NCBI GenBank assembly: GCA_030737835.1
Contig: CM060847.1
Location: 2,026,977 to 2,090,976, forward strand
Direction: 5' to 3'
From: Acorus gramineus
Lineage: Eukaryota > Streptophyta > Magnoliopsida > Acorales > Acoraceae
Length of the DNA stretch: 64,000 nucleotides
Part shown: positions 45,551 to 57,742 of the stretch, piece after piece
Layout: the number at the start of each line of letters is the position of its first letter
Position numbering within the stretch: position 1 is the stretch's first letter
The notes under the pieces: model-generated
What the model was told of the DNA's origin: nothing
The model's database searches: none
Seen by the model: only the letters and a program-made list of their open reading frames with translations
Position numbers and translations under genes: made by a program

Positions 45551-48500
45551 ATGGTGAGTCTCTCCTTCTCTTGTGAACCAACTTTTGTTGGTCTCTCGTT
45601 CTAGGTTAAGTTTTTACAGTCTCTCTTTCTCTCTCGATCGATATCGATCGACTTTCTCGAGTTGTTGAATTCGCGATTTATTGGCTTTGTGTTGTGCTTC
45701 GCAGCTTCCGCTATCGTTGTTAAAGACGGCGCAGGGTCATCCTATGGTGAGCTTTTGATCTTTCTATTCTGTTTTTAGGGTTTTGTTTTTCCGCTCCATT
45801 AAGTCGATTATTTGTATAAAAATCATGCGTAAGTGTTCACTTGTGTTCTATGATTCTGATTAGATATTGCAGTGTGGTCGGAGTTTCTTTTATTTAAAAG
45901 TGGGACAAGTTGTTGTTTTGAATGTGTTTGACTTGTTGATTTGGTGTAAGTTTAGAGTGGCAGATTCTGTCCCTGTTGTGCTCTGCATTGTGTAATATGC
46001 GTGTTATGATCATATGTGGAAAACTGTGAAGGATTTTGTTGGACCATCATCTTTTTTTTTCTTCTTCTAATCTTGCAGTGTATTCAGTTATCGTGAATAG
46101 TTTGAAAAATTTCCCATTGTGGTTTAACAGTTGGTGGAGTTGAAGAATGGGGAGACGTACAATGGTCACCTTGTAAACTGTGACACTTGGATGAACATCC
46201 ACCTCCGTGAGGTCATCTGCACTTCAAAGGCAATGAATGAACTCTACTTTGGTTTCATGTGATTTCTTGTTCACCTAGGTCGCAATAATTGTTCATGATA
46301 TGCGTAAATATGGGTTGGTGTTGGCTTTTTATTTTTATTTGTTTGGACTGTAGGATGGAGACAGGTTTTGGAGGATGCCTGAGTGCTATATCCGGGGGAA
46401 TACCATCAAGTATCTCCGAGTTCCTGATGAGGTGAGTCTGCTTGATTGTTTTGTTTTCTCTTCCATTGATATAATCTGTTTCTTTGACCTTGTAGAGTTT
46501 GTTATAGGACAGCTTCATTTGGTGGGTTCAGCTACTTCTAATTAATGTTTTATGGATGTTGTACAAGTGAAACCTTGTCATGTCCCAGGATCTAGGTTTC
46601 TTAATCTTCAGCAATTTTAGTATGGCTGAATCAATCTAAACCATTGTCTATGTAAAATGGTGGTTGTGGGACACGCTGATCAAAATGGTAGGACTTTTCC
46701 TTTATTCTACCTGGGACGTGAATTTGTCAGTGGAGTGATTCTTTCCTTGTATGTTCATGTGTTTGTTTTCATGAGCCTCCAGCGTTTAGTGTCCTTTTTT
46801 TATTGCGTGCACCTGTGTGCCGTAGTTGTAACATTAAGGATCATGATGTCTGTTGTGTTTGCCAGTATTCTTTAGTTTCATGATACATTTTTTTCAATCA
46901 TCATTGCATCTTGTCCAGAGAGCAGAGGAAGCTTCATTAGACTTTCTTCTTGATTCCAAATTATCCAGCTATGTTGAGATCTTTAAATATTGCAACTTTC
47001 CTGTATTGCCAAACATATATTAATCTTCTTGACATTTGACAGAAACAATAGTATGAGTACAGTTTTTGCTTTGACATGCCTTTTGGAATGATGCAAATTA
47101 GCCAAATCAGAGAATGGTGCTCCATGAGGTATTCTCTAATGAGCTTTTCCAGTGATGGTGTTTTTGGTAGAAACACCCTGGTGACTATTTTGCCAAACAC
47201 TTGGTTGAGCTTGTGATGAGAAAACCTTATGTGGAAGCCCTTTATCTCTTTGATGATAAAATGGAGATTGGTTACCTGCTGACCAGGCTTGTTCGTTATT
47301 CATATGCTAGCAAAGGTTGTCTTTTTCATGTTGTTTATGGTTAGACTGATTTAGAATTAGCTCATCAGTGTTTACTGTGTATAATTCCTGATTAGGGGGG
47401 TGAGCTGATACCCTTTCATCTATACCTATTGCTCAAATATGTCTTGCACTTGTCGATTGACGTTATAACAGTCAGGGCAATAGTGGGGGTATGGGCGTGG
47501 AAAAACTTTTTATTCTTCATATCAAATACACCTATTCACTATTTATTTCTGGATGAGTATGAGGATTCTATAATAGATCGTGGATCACCCGAGTCATATA
47601 TATGTATGTTTATTTTCATGTCTTTACATGGTTACATCATGATGTCAACTGAAATTATAAATTCAATAATTGAAGGTAAAAATTTCCCTAAGAAAATTTT
47701 CCTTCACTCAATGTTTTGTTGCATCTTTCTAATGATCGGTGCACTTATACTTCTTGGTTGTCTGATGAGCATGCGAAGACCTTCGTCATGTCATATTTAT
47801 AACTTGGGACCAGTACTTGATATTACATTCATTGTTTACTGTTGTCTACGGTGAGTGGTTTAGTGTTTGTATCTAGGCAGATCTCTTGCTCGGTTCCCTT
47901 GTTACTGTTTTCTTTTAATTGCACCACACACTCCATGTTTTGCACATTCACAAAGAAATGCTTCTTTTCATGTTTTGAGTTCCTCTTGTGTAGTTGTATT
48001 TCTTCTGTAGTTATGTAGCTTTATTTGCATTTTTCCCTAGATCAACATAATTCCTTCTCATTAATCGATAAAGTTGGATCATATATTAATAATGTAAATA
48101 TGTAATATAATAAATTACAAGCATTACTACCTGCGTGCACAGGTGTGCCTTTGCATTGGACATGGAGATGTCAAAATGCAGTGTGCATATTTGCATGCAT
48201 GCATGCATACTTCCTCCTGTTTTCTTTCTATGTTATGTATTTTCTTGTGACACACAGGTGAGGCACTTCTGTTAAAAGAAAAAAAAACACTAATGCATCT
48301 TTGCGCTTGAGGTTTTGTTGAGCTCCTTAGTCTGGTGTGTGTGTTCCCTCACTACACATGCATGGAACATCTAAAATTTCATAGTTTTATGTGGTGCTTT
48401 TTATGCTTCGAGTTGTTTTGATGATTTCTTATCTTTATTCAAATTGCATCAATCAATGTGGAAGTTAGCAATTTCGCTTGAGAATTCATCATTCACCGGA

Positions 48501-49770
48501 CATCTACCAAATTATGTGTTTTATCCCTGAAAAAATTATGCTATCTTTTACGCTGTCCATATCAGTGTTCCTTTGTTGTTGTATCTTGACTTGTATTATT
48601 GTGACTTATTTGAAAACAAAAGTAGGAAGAGTATGTAAAGGGTGAAGATTTGTGTAGGGGTGATCTCCTGCTGTGTTCAATCCCTACTTTACTGGTCTAC
48701 ACCCTCCTTGAAAGGAAAAAAACTGCAGATATGATTTTTGAGTTTCTTTTGTATTCTGCATTTATGATTGTTATATTTGGCTTGTGTTTGCAGGTCATTG
48801 ATAAGGTCCAAGAAGAGACCAGCAAGAGCCGCACAGGTATACTGCTCAAACTGTTGTGGTTTTGATTGCATTAGTTGTACTTCCTTGTGCATCTTGGTAA
48901 CAATAGTATCAACATGTCTTGGAGACTGGCATAAAGTACAGTTAGAAAAGCACAAATTTGAATGTAAGAAACACTTTGAAAGATGCTAAATAGATTTAAA
49001 ACAGAAAATAAACAAACTTGGGAAGGGAGAAATTGATTTATATGCAACGCAACATTGCAACCTACGCATAGTTCCTTCAAGACCAAATTATCTAATAAAA
49101 TATGAGCAAACAGATTTAGAGCAGAAAATGAACAAACTTGGGAAGGGAGAAATTGATTTATATGCAATGTTACATTGCAACCTACACATAGTTCCTTCAA
49201 GACCAAATTATTTAATAAAATACGAGCTTACTGGCATAATCCACCACAGAATCATTTGATGTAGATCCCTACAGAACCGTGGCAGCATTCAAAGTATGAC
49301 AAGTGTTTAGCCATTAAGTTAAATCAAGTTGGGTCTTCCCAAGACCAAAACTATCTTTGACCACTATATTTAATATCCTTTAATTTGTCAGAATATAATT
49401 TTAATCTGTGGTAATTTGTCATTATTAGAGTTCCTTGACACACTAATACTCAGTATTTTTGGAGCATCATGTTAGGAATACTGATTATGTCGCCTATGCA
49501 GATCGGAAGCCACCTGGTGTGGGCCGTGGGAGGGGGAGAGGAAGAGAGGAAGGTGGCGGTGCAAGGCCTGCCAAAGGCATTGGGCGAGGACAGGAAGATA
49601 GGGGGATGGGTGGCAGAGGTCGGGGTGGACCTGGTGGTAAAGGCGGCGGCGGCAGAGGTAATATTAACTGGAATTGACAAACATACTTATTTGAAGAAAG
49701 TGTGTTATATTATACAGTGTGGTGTATGATTGATAACCTTGATTCAGGTGGAGGTCGTGGGCGTGGCTGA
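45551..49770 (+). CDS. LSM4: U6 snRNA-associated Sm-like protein LSM4 (7 exons)
   Basis: Exons are 45551-45553, 45705-45746, 46131-46229, 46354-46431, 48794-48836, 49502-49657 and 49748-49770; frame holds throughout, 147 codons. The first exon supplies only the ATG. Residues 2-76 are the Sm fold: [18 protein letters not shown] and [13 protein letters not shown] form the Sm1 region, and [17 protein letters not shown] the Sm2 region. The tail (~90-147) is Gly/Arg-rich ([23 protein letters not shown]). LSM4 is part of the LSM1-7 ring, which binds decapping substrates in the cytoplasm, and of the LSM2-8 ring, which stabilises U6 snRNA in the nucleus. Intron 3 starts GC (AAG|GCAATG) and ends TAG, a GC-AG intron; no GT donor in reach would keep the conserved SK-DGDRFW join. 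Intron 4 is 2.4 kb. Confidence 0.96.
47171..47315 (+). other. Coding-like island inside LSM4 intron 4
   Basis: After a TTTTTGGTAG acceptor-like motif one frame reads about 48 residues of protein-like sequence ([34 protein letters not shown]). It ends at AAAG|GTTGTC. I do not recognise it. It is not needed by LSM4, whose exons join in frame without it. It may be a captured gene fragment or chance; the opposite strand is also open here. Confidence 0.2.
48991..49230. repeat. 120-bp tandem duplication in LSM4 intron 5
   Basis: The segment with GAAATTGATTTATATGCAA and GTTCCTTCAAGACCAAATTA occurs twice, 120 bases apart (for example 48993 and 49113), about 90% alike. Confidence 0.9.
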
Positions 49771-51644
49771 CGTGGCTTATGTAAAGTTGAGGATACGGTG
49801 TGCCGCTTTTTAAGGCTTTCGCATTATAGTCAAGACTTTTGGTGGTGAAGGAATGTCAGGTTTGATATGTGATTCCATAGTGCTTTATTTTTTGGGGAAC
49901 CCGTTCTGTGAGTTTGTAAGGAATGGTCATCAAGAGTGTAGTGCAGGTCTTTATGTTCTCTTTGTTGCTTATCATTGTGTTGCTTTGGTCCGGATTTATA
50001 GATATGTGTGGCTTGTGTTGCCATTGTTATGCACTTGATCAACTTTTTGAGGTGATTATTATTAATATGTGTTGCTTGCAAAAAGTGTTTTTTTATTCTG
50101 ACTAATGTGAGGTTAATTTTATGAATTTGTGTACCATGCCAACCCATCTTTAGCCTCCTAAGAATGTGGAGTTGCACCTCTTGATTTTATTGAGAATTGC
50201 AATTGCTATGTAATTTTATCCCTCAAATAAGTCTCTACCAAAACAATGCTGATATTAAAATTAGAACCTGAATGTTCTACCAAGTTACTTGATATGAACA
50301 GGATACCAAAAAAACAAAAAAAGCTTATAGTTTCAGTGCTAATTCTCCCACTGAGCACATTTTTTTTTTTTTTTGGGTAGATTCAGATTGTTTGTTGATT
50401 TGGGAAGTTTTCACTTTAGGAATGTCTACTCCCACCAAGTATCTCTCCCACCCACCAGCCAAATATTTTTTTTTTTTTTGGGGGAGGGGGGGGGTGGTGG
50501 AGGGCGAAGGTGTGTGAAGGGGCGGACAAATGGGACGGCGGACAGCGGGGAGGTCAGAGAGGCAGAGGTGGAGAGAGAGAGAGAAAAAGAAAGAGAAGAT
50601 AGAGGCCGGGAGGGTGTGAAGGATAGGGAGCAGCGGATGGAGGGTGGAGGAGAAAGAGAGCCGGGGAGAGGACTTGTTTCTGTTCGCCTCCCCCTCTATG
50701 TTGTCTGTCCTCCGCCCCCTGTGCCACTGCTCCCCCCCTTACCTTTTCTCTCTCTCTCCTCTCTTTTTGCTGTGTTTCTATCCCACCACTCAATTTTGTT
50801 TGGGTGGAGGCTCATCATATGGTTAGTAGAGTTAGAGACTCCCTGATATAAACAATGAAGACTATAAGAGGGTTCACCCATAGATAACCCAAATCTTAAA
50901 AAAATCGTTTATCAAAATTTTTGTAAATATTCATTCGTGTTAATGTATGTGACACCTCGGTGTGTACTAGAGTCCAGAAAGAATTCTCTGTTTGTGTTAA
51001 TTTTTATTTAACTAAATCTTAACTAAACCAGATGATTCTCATTTCAATTAATGAATGAGAATATGTGTAAATAATGAACCCATCTCATTCGAAGAATTTT
51101 GGACCATTTGATTTATTTAAACAACCATTTGATTTATTTGAACACAAAAACAAGCGCAAAAAATACAAGTCAAATGATTCAAACCCTTGTGCGTACAGCA
51201 ATTCCACTTACAACCCAATCTAATTCGCCCATGCCATAGTAAAATAAATTCCTTCTAACATCTCACTTATAATATGTCAATTATCCAAAATAAAAATTAT
51301 TTGACATTTGAATATCTTAAGTCTTGATACGGATATTAATGTATTAATGTATCCATTCGAAAAATATTCAAATCTAACATGTATTATAAGACTATACGTT
51401 TGTATCATATTTTATTATATTTATTATTTTATATAATTAATTACAATCATAATATCTAATTAGCTATTATATTTTTAATATACAATCCATAGAGGAGAGG
51501 ATAACTGGATAAGCCATAAATTTTGGTTGTAATTCACCCCTCTCACGTCTCTTAAATCACTCAAATTTCTGTTTATATATACTAAAAAAAATTATTTGTT
51601 TAACAAATCACTAGGAGGACCAAGTGAAGATAAATTTATTGCAG
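49771..51644. other. Intergenic between convergent LSM4 and p23
   Basis: The first few hundred bases should be the LSM4 3' UTR. 50470-50760 is a G/A-rich then C/T-rich low-complexity patch (GAGAGAGAGAGAAAAAGAAA). The open frames in it, up to 157 codons, are compositional. The rest is AT-rich without features. Confidence 0.6.
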
Positions 51645-51726
51645 GTTGGGAAAAGGCAGAAACAGAAGCTTTAGCATTAAAGCATCAACTTGAGTCTGTC
51701 ATCAACACGATGATTCAGACATTCTG
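51645..51726 (+). pseudogene. Fragment of a filament-like plant protein (FPP) gene
   Basis: After TTTATTGCAG, an intact-looking acceptor, the frame reads GWEKAETEALALKHQLESV. This is very close to the GWEKAEAEALALK block that begins an exon in plant FPP (DUF869) coiled-coil proteins. Similarity ends after ESV, and a stop follows within nine codons. No other FPP exon was found nearby, so this is an isolated broken piece. Confidence 0.65.
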
Positions 51727-52167
51727 ACCTAAATAACTCAAGAACTTGACCTGTCATTATGAAATATCAGAATAAAATACCAACAGTCTAAGTTTTAGAA
51801 AATTTTTTATTCCTCTTAATAACCCATTGAACAAAATCAATAATTTTTTACCATCTAAAATTAGGATATCTTACCCTTTATTTTCTTATTTTACGAAGAA
51901 AAAAAAAAAACAATATTTTCTTACCAAACTAACCCCCAGGTAAAAACACACAAGGTTACAAACAAAAGATCACAAGCTAATTAACACGATTTATAAAATC
52001 ATGTCTCAAGACATGGAACAGTGAAACACTGGAAAAGTTCTCACTATCCCTCCCTGTCAGATTAACATTCCAAAACCTCCTATTTCAGCAGAATAGCAGG
52101 ATATTTAAAATAGAAGATGAGTTTAAATGTCCTCAAAAACACACAATCTCCATCTCGTAGACGCCCT
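51727..52167. other. p23 3' flank
   Basis: AT-rich; should hold the p23 3' UTR on the minus strand. Confidence 0.5.
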
Positions 52168-55100
52168 TCATGTGGCTGGAGCTGCTTCTTCATTCTTCGC
52201 TTCTGCAGGCTTTGCTTCAGTCTTTTCTGCTTCTGAAATCATTAAATGAATGGAGATCAGATGAGGAAGCATGGAATATCGGTACAAGTAAACTTTTTTT
52301 TTTTTATATGTTAAGTCAGAAGAAATCATGGTACATAAACAAGCAAAAGATATGTTAAATGCCAGTTGCATGATTTTAAACCAGATTACCAGATTTTGCT
52401 TTCACAAAATCAGTTTTTAGACAATCGGTTCCAAACGGGTATTTTTGAATGACAACAAAATGGCTTATATGGAAAAACCTAGTTGAGAGTAGCTTTTCCA
52501 AAATCAATTATATTAGTCTATTTATAACATAAGATGTTTTTTGAAAATTGGTTCCAAACATGGCCTTTGCATGACATTTACCTTCATCATCGCTGTCATC
52601 AAGGTCATCTCCCATGCCTCCCATGTCCCCCATCCCCCCAAGGCCCTCCAAGCCACCCATTCCCCCCATGCCACCCATTCCCCCCAGGCCCCCCCCCCCA
52701 TGCCCTCCAAGCCACCCATTCCCCCCATGCCCTCCAAACCACCCATTCCTCCCATGCCGCCAAATTTCTGCAGGAAAATATAAATATTATGCACATAGCT
52801 ATAAAAACCAATACATATCAAACATTAAAGATGAAGGGATAAACAAAAAAGGAAAATAGAACTTACAGAGAAATCCATCCCTCCCAAGTCCAAGTCACCT
52901 GGACCTGCTGTTTGACGCATTTTAACAATCAGCAACATGTTGACAAACACAAGCAAAAATGCGACAGAAATGGAAAAGAAAGGCATAAGAGGATACCATC
53001 ATCCTCATCTTCGTCGACCCACTTATCCCAATCAACCTTCAGGTAATGGGGAGTTCTATCATCCCCCCGCAACAGCTTCTTCCACCATCCCTTCTCTTCC
53101 TTCACCACCACACAGAAAATGTTCCTCTTGCCAATGTTTATTTTGCTTTCCTGAAAGAATACGGAATTAGGGGGGGGGGGGAAGGGATTACAAAATGCAT
53201 CCAACCAAACATATCTGGGTGAGTCAGACAAAGTCTCACCTCAACATTCACTTTACCAAAAAGGTCGAGCTTTAATTCAAACAAGTGGTTTTCAGCTCCA
53301 GCGGTTGCAGAGAATACAAAAACACCATCAGGTTCAAGATTGGCGCTCACATTGTTTGCATCAGGCAACAGTACAGTAAGGTAAACCTTGTCCAGCCTCT
53401 GTGCCCACTTCACTTCAGGATGACGACTGCACGAGCGTCATAGTGAGGTCAGATGGAATTATATAGATTATTTAAATAAAGAACAGGAATCTGAGCTTCT
53501 CACATATGAAACAAAAGATGTTAGCATCTATCCAAGGCCCTGAATTATATAACTCATAAAGCAGATGATATGGCATGACAAGTAGTTGAGTTAATAAAAT
53601 ATGGATGATTCAGCGGCTACTATATATACTTTCAACCCTGTGTGTGTTACTGAGACTTACTTCGTAGTCCCACCAACGCCTTTTCCCTCAAAATCAAGTC
53701 CATTCATGGTGTTTTGAATCATCAAATGTACTATAATATGAGAAACCACATTATTGGCGGAATATTTCTAGTAGGAATGTGAAATGGTTCAAATCATCTA
53801 AATATTGAACCAATCTGGATAGGTAGAAACCCAATCTGATGCCAGAAAAATTTGGGTTCAGATTGGGAAAAAAAACTACAATTAAAGAATCCTAGTCCGT
53901 CATGCACTGGGTTATGAACAAGCAACCTGGTCCAAGATAACTTGTTTGCTTTTGGATCAATGTACCACTTTGGCCCGTTGCACACTAATATCTGGAACTT
54001 AGATATTCATTATACACCATCTGATAAAAATAATTAATGGTCCAAAAGTAAGGAAATCCATTTTCGCAAAGAACTAATGACATAAAACATCCCTTCATTT
54101 GTCATATCAGTTCACATTAAGGAAGATTATGCTCTGGCAATCTCCTACCACTATTCTCTCATATGCCATCATCATAGTTGATACCTTTCATTACCAACAC
54201 TGCAGTTGGGTAACAGATGCTCAATAATAAAATTACCAAAATTCCAGCTGAAGTGAGGCCTAATGATCTGAAACTAAACTGAACTGATACCGATATAAAA
54301 CTCTTTCCTTTTTATCCAGATTTGTATGCTTGAAGAAGCAAACTTAATCTATGAGATTGATGGATTGAAAAAACTATATTTCAAAAGCATCCTAGACTTC
54401 AAAAAAATCAAGTCTCCAGGATATTGACAACAATACAATAATTTGTATATCCTATACAAATAAATCTATAATACAAAAATAGCATTTAAATGGGACATTG
54501 TATCGGCAATAGTGTTTGGCAAGGCATGCGTCACTTGATGGTGGAATAACTAGGATAACAAATAACTAGAAGCATCGAAAACTAAATCTAGTACACAAAC
54601 GACATTATGGGAAAAGAAAATGAGAATATTTAGTGTCACTTAGTGATTTTTGCTTTAAGTGGTGGTAAAGTGCTCCGGCAAACAAGACAAATTCTGTTTA
54701 AATCCTGAGAAAGATCACTTTTGTATGAAAAAATACAAAGGTTAGGACCGTACCCAATCTCTCATTTCCCAGCACCATGCTATACACGGGACTGCTCTAG
54801 GGGATTTTTTTAAAAATGAATTGAGCACTTGAGGAGACCATGGGAAAGAAAATAATACTATGTGAATACACACGAAGTAAGTTCATATTGGTACAATGCC
54901 ACTCAAAGGCATTGATTCAGATTACAATAACATCAATGTGTCAAATTTAGCATTGCAAGATCGCAAGAGTGAATGAAACGCTCATGAAAATGAGAATAAT
55001 GGACAATTGAAGGAAGAATGTATATTACATTGCACAGATTTTAAAGTAAGCTAACCATACTAAGTCAGATATCCCTTCACTCATGAAACTCAGGGAATGT

Positions 55101-57327
55101 ATTATGTATGCAACACACACATCCATATGGAATGATTATTGCATCACCAATGGTTCATGTTTTGGTTAAACCTTCATTAAATTTATTATCAAGTTTGTGT
55201 TAAATAACTTCTAATTGAAATGCATACAGATAATAATAGGATATCTAGTCTTCTTAAAAAAACAATAGGATAGTCATCTACTTTAAGGTTATTGGAGAAT
55301 ATAGCAAAGGATCTCTACAACAGTAGTATGCAACAATAAGTTTCACTTAATGTGAATTTCAAGAGAGGTGATATCTTCTATCTCTGCCCAATTCAAATTT
55401 ATATAAGCAGATCTCTCTCCATGTTCATACGTACAGATCTATATACCCTAAAATAAACATCAGTGTTACATCAGAAGAGGGAGTATATTAGAACGGTCAA
55501 TTTGAACTGAATTTATGTGCATGGCATTTCTCCTCCGGAAGCAGATGAAAATAAAAAAACAAACCAAGAGAAGAGAACAGCATCAAGATGCCCATAACAA
55601 CATTTTTGCATTCTCTGAGCATCTATACCACACAACCAAGAAAGAAAAAAGAATCCAAACATTGATGAACCTGGAAAGCAGCCATTACCTAATTAATGGT
55701 GGTCTGACATACTCCCCTAAAACTTAAAAAAAAAAAACTAATAAGCATGTAGGGATTTAAAATTGCTGCAATTTACATTGGGCATGGTGCCCGCAGATGC
55801 TACTAAGATCATTCAAAATACATCACTTAGAAAATGGCCATTTGAATGATCCATCATGATCCAAGATACCAACGAAAACCTAGTGAATTTCATTCTTTTG
55901 ACACATCAGAGTGACAAATGGAAGCGCATGTATAATATATGTAATGGAATCATACTCCTCATAGAGGATGCATGTCCCTTTCATAGAATAATAATATCTT
56001 CCCAATGCATTCTTTGCCGAGATTCAGGCAAACACATCAACAGAATTTGTTATGGATCCCGCCTCAAGTGTTACAAAAATCTAACCTGGTCTTGGAGACT
56101 CCATTCCACTTGTGTAGAAGAATGGTTTGGTCTAGTCCTTTACTCTTTTTAAGTTTTATATTTATTCAGCAAGAGATATCTCATGTTTGCAGGTGCACAC
56201 AGAAGGAGAATTCTGCTGTTATCATTAGCCTAGAAACTACTGCCATGGATTTTCTAAATACTGATCAGAAACATCAGATATAGAAAACCTTAAGGTCCAA
56301 GACACCAACATCAAGCAGAGCCTAAAAATTATTACCTACAGCTACAGGTTATGTTACATAGAAAGGAACCATCCAATTCAAAGAGAATAAATTAAGGTCA
56401 TGAAGATGCCTAAGAGCAATAAATAAGCAAGTATTTCTGGCTCACACAGAATTTCTGGCTCACAAGGATACATGCTAGCACAAAGATATAAGCATCAAGC
56501 ATGTACTGTAGCAGGACCAAATAGCTCATCTCACCAAATTTCCTTTTTTTTTTTTAGTGAGATCTCACATAATATCTTTAAATCCTACCCATAATAAAAA
56601 TAAGCAGAAAATAAAATATAGCATAAGTGAGACAGACGCCTGTTATGGTGGACATGAAATGGTAACAAAACAAAAGTTCATATTAGATTATAACATTGCA
56701 TAACTGTAAAACAGCCCTAATAAAAATTGAAAAATCAAGTAAAAGCTTAATCAAGTCATCCCTATGGAAACACAACTGATCGGTGCTTTCCATGTAAGAT
56801 ACATATCAAGCCTTTCTCAATTAATAATATGATGCCATATCATCTCCCTTATGAGTTATACAATTCCACCAAAACCCATTTCCTAACACCCAATGCGATC
56901 TTTTTCAGACCAATTTCTGATTCTATCAACGGGTCCAAGAGGATGATGGGAAACGTCAAGTCAACACTTTCACGCATTCCCTATTTAATTTATCATGCGG
57001 ATCACAAGATCATTCTGAAACTTCAATCAATACTCATAGAGAACATCTTTTTCTGAGTTTCCATAACAGAAGACTACGAAAACAAATGAAAACCTCAAAA
57101 AAGTTCAGCTTGGCATAAAAATCCACAAACAGACACAAAAAGCTCAAACCAGGCGTTAAACCCTAAAATACAAGACCCTGACAACCATCAATGATTAAAC
57201 CCTAATTTCTGAACCAATTCGAAAAAATCAGTTCGTCAGAGTTCAAACAAACAAAACGAAATATAAATTTAATGAGAAGCGAAGACGGTAGAGACGTCAT
57301 GAAAGATGAATCCAAGCTTCGGATCTG

Positions 57328-57361
<34 letters not shown>

Positions 57362-57368
57362 ACCTCAT
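52168..57368 (-). CDS. HSP90 co-chaperone p23 (6 exons, frame broken in exon 5)
   Basis: Exons are 57368-57364, 53426-53240, 53150-52997, 52904-52867, 52767-52582 and 52232-52168. Exon 1 gives only ATGAG, then a 3.9-kb intron. The start reads MSRHPEVKWAQRLDKVYLTV, the classic p23 opening. Residues ~1-110 form the CS domain (DGVFVFSATAG, HLFELKLDLFG, IFCVVVKEEKGWWKKLL, HYLKVDWDKWVDEDEDD). The tail is Gly/Met-rich (GGMGGMGGLEGMGG), then acidic, then Glu/Ala/Lys-rich, as in the longer plant p23 type (Arabidopsis p23-1). p23 binds the closed HSP90 dimer and slows its ATPase. Exon 5 contains an 11-base C tract (52689-52699, plus strand). Its 186 bases are one short of the 187 needed, so the Gly/Met repeats shift to a Trp-rich frame. 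About 211 codons would be expected from an unbroken frame. An assembly error or length polymorphism is more likely than a dead gene. Confidence 0.93.
52689..52699. repeat. C11 homopolymer in p23 exon 5
   Basis: Eleven C on the plus strand inside coding sequence. The frame on both sides is conserved but offset by one base. Confidence 0.9.
53163..53174. repeat. Poly-G run in p23 intron 2
   Basis: About 12 G. A second long G/C homopolymer in the same gene, in intron and therefore harmless to the frame. Confidence 0.8.
57158..57206 (-). promoter_or_regulatory. Two telo-boxes in p23 intron 1, near exon 1
   Basis: AAACCCTAAA at 57158 and AAACCCTAA at 57197, about 160-210 bases inside intron 1. 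A third, weaker AAACCCTAG at 57425 lies in the 5' leader. Telo-boxes mark many plant housekeeping promoters. Confidence 0.5.
57331..57359. repeat. (AG)n microsatellite at the p23 intron 1 donor
   Basis: Uninterrupted AG run. On the coding strand it becomes CT repeats starting 4 bases into intron 1, directly after GTGA. Confidence 0.95.
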
Positions 57369-57742
57369 CTTGTGTGGGAAGAGCAAGTGTTAGAGGTGAT
57401 ACGGGAAGTGACGAAGAGACGTGGAAACCCTAGAAATTGGAGGAGCGAATCGATGAGCGTCTGCTACTTTCGGAGATGTTCGTTTTCCTTCTTTTGTAGA
57501 CTCTGAGTGAGGGCATCTCGAACTTTCTTTGGAAGTACGGATTTGCCCTTCAACAATTCCGAAAATGGCAGTTTTTTTTTTTTTTTTTTAACGAGGCTGA
57601 TATTGAAAACGAAAACTTTGGAAATATTTATAAAAGTGAATTATATCAAAAATAGAATGGGATAATATCATTTATACTGTAAAGAGTTCACGATATATAT
57701 GAAGTTGTATTTATGATGATAAAAGTAACTGAATGTAACAAA
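57369..57742 (-). promoter_or_regulatory. p23 5' leader and promoter region
   Basis: Immediately upstream of the p23 ATG. GC-richer up to about 57530, then a T run and AT-rich DNA. No exact start site seen. Confidence 0.4.

Noticed and set aside
47429-47854. 141-codon frame in LSM4 intron 4
   Set aside because: AT-driven hydrophobic composition, no motif, no splice need; chance frame in a long intron.
50373-50846. 157-codon frame with Arg/Glu/Gly-rich sequence
   Set aside because: Created by the G/A-rich low-complexity patch; three overlapping frames are open for the same reason.
52534-52859. Pro-rich plus-strand frames
   Set aside because: Antisense of the p23 Gly/Met-rich exon.
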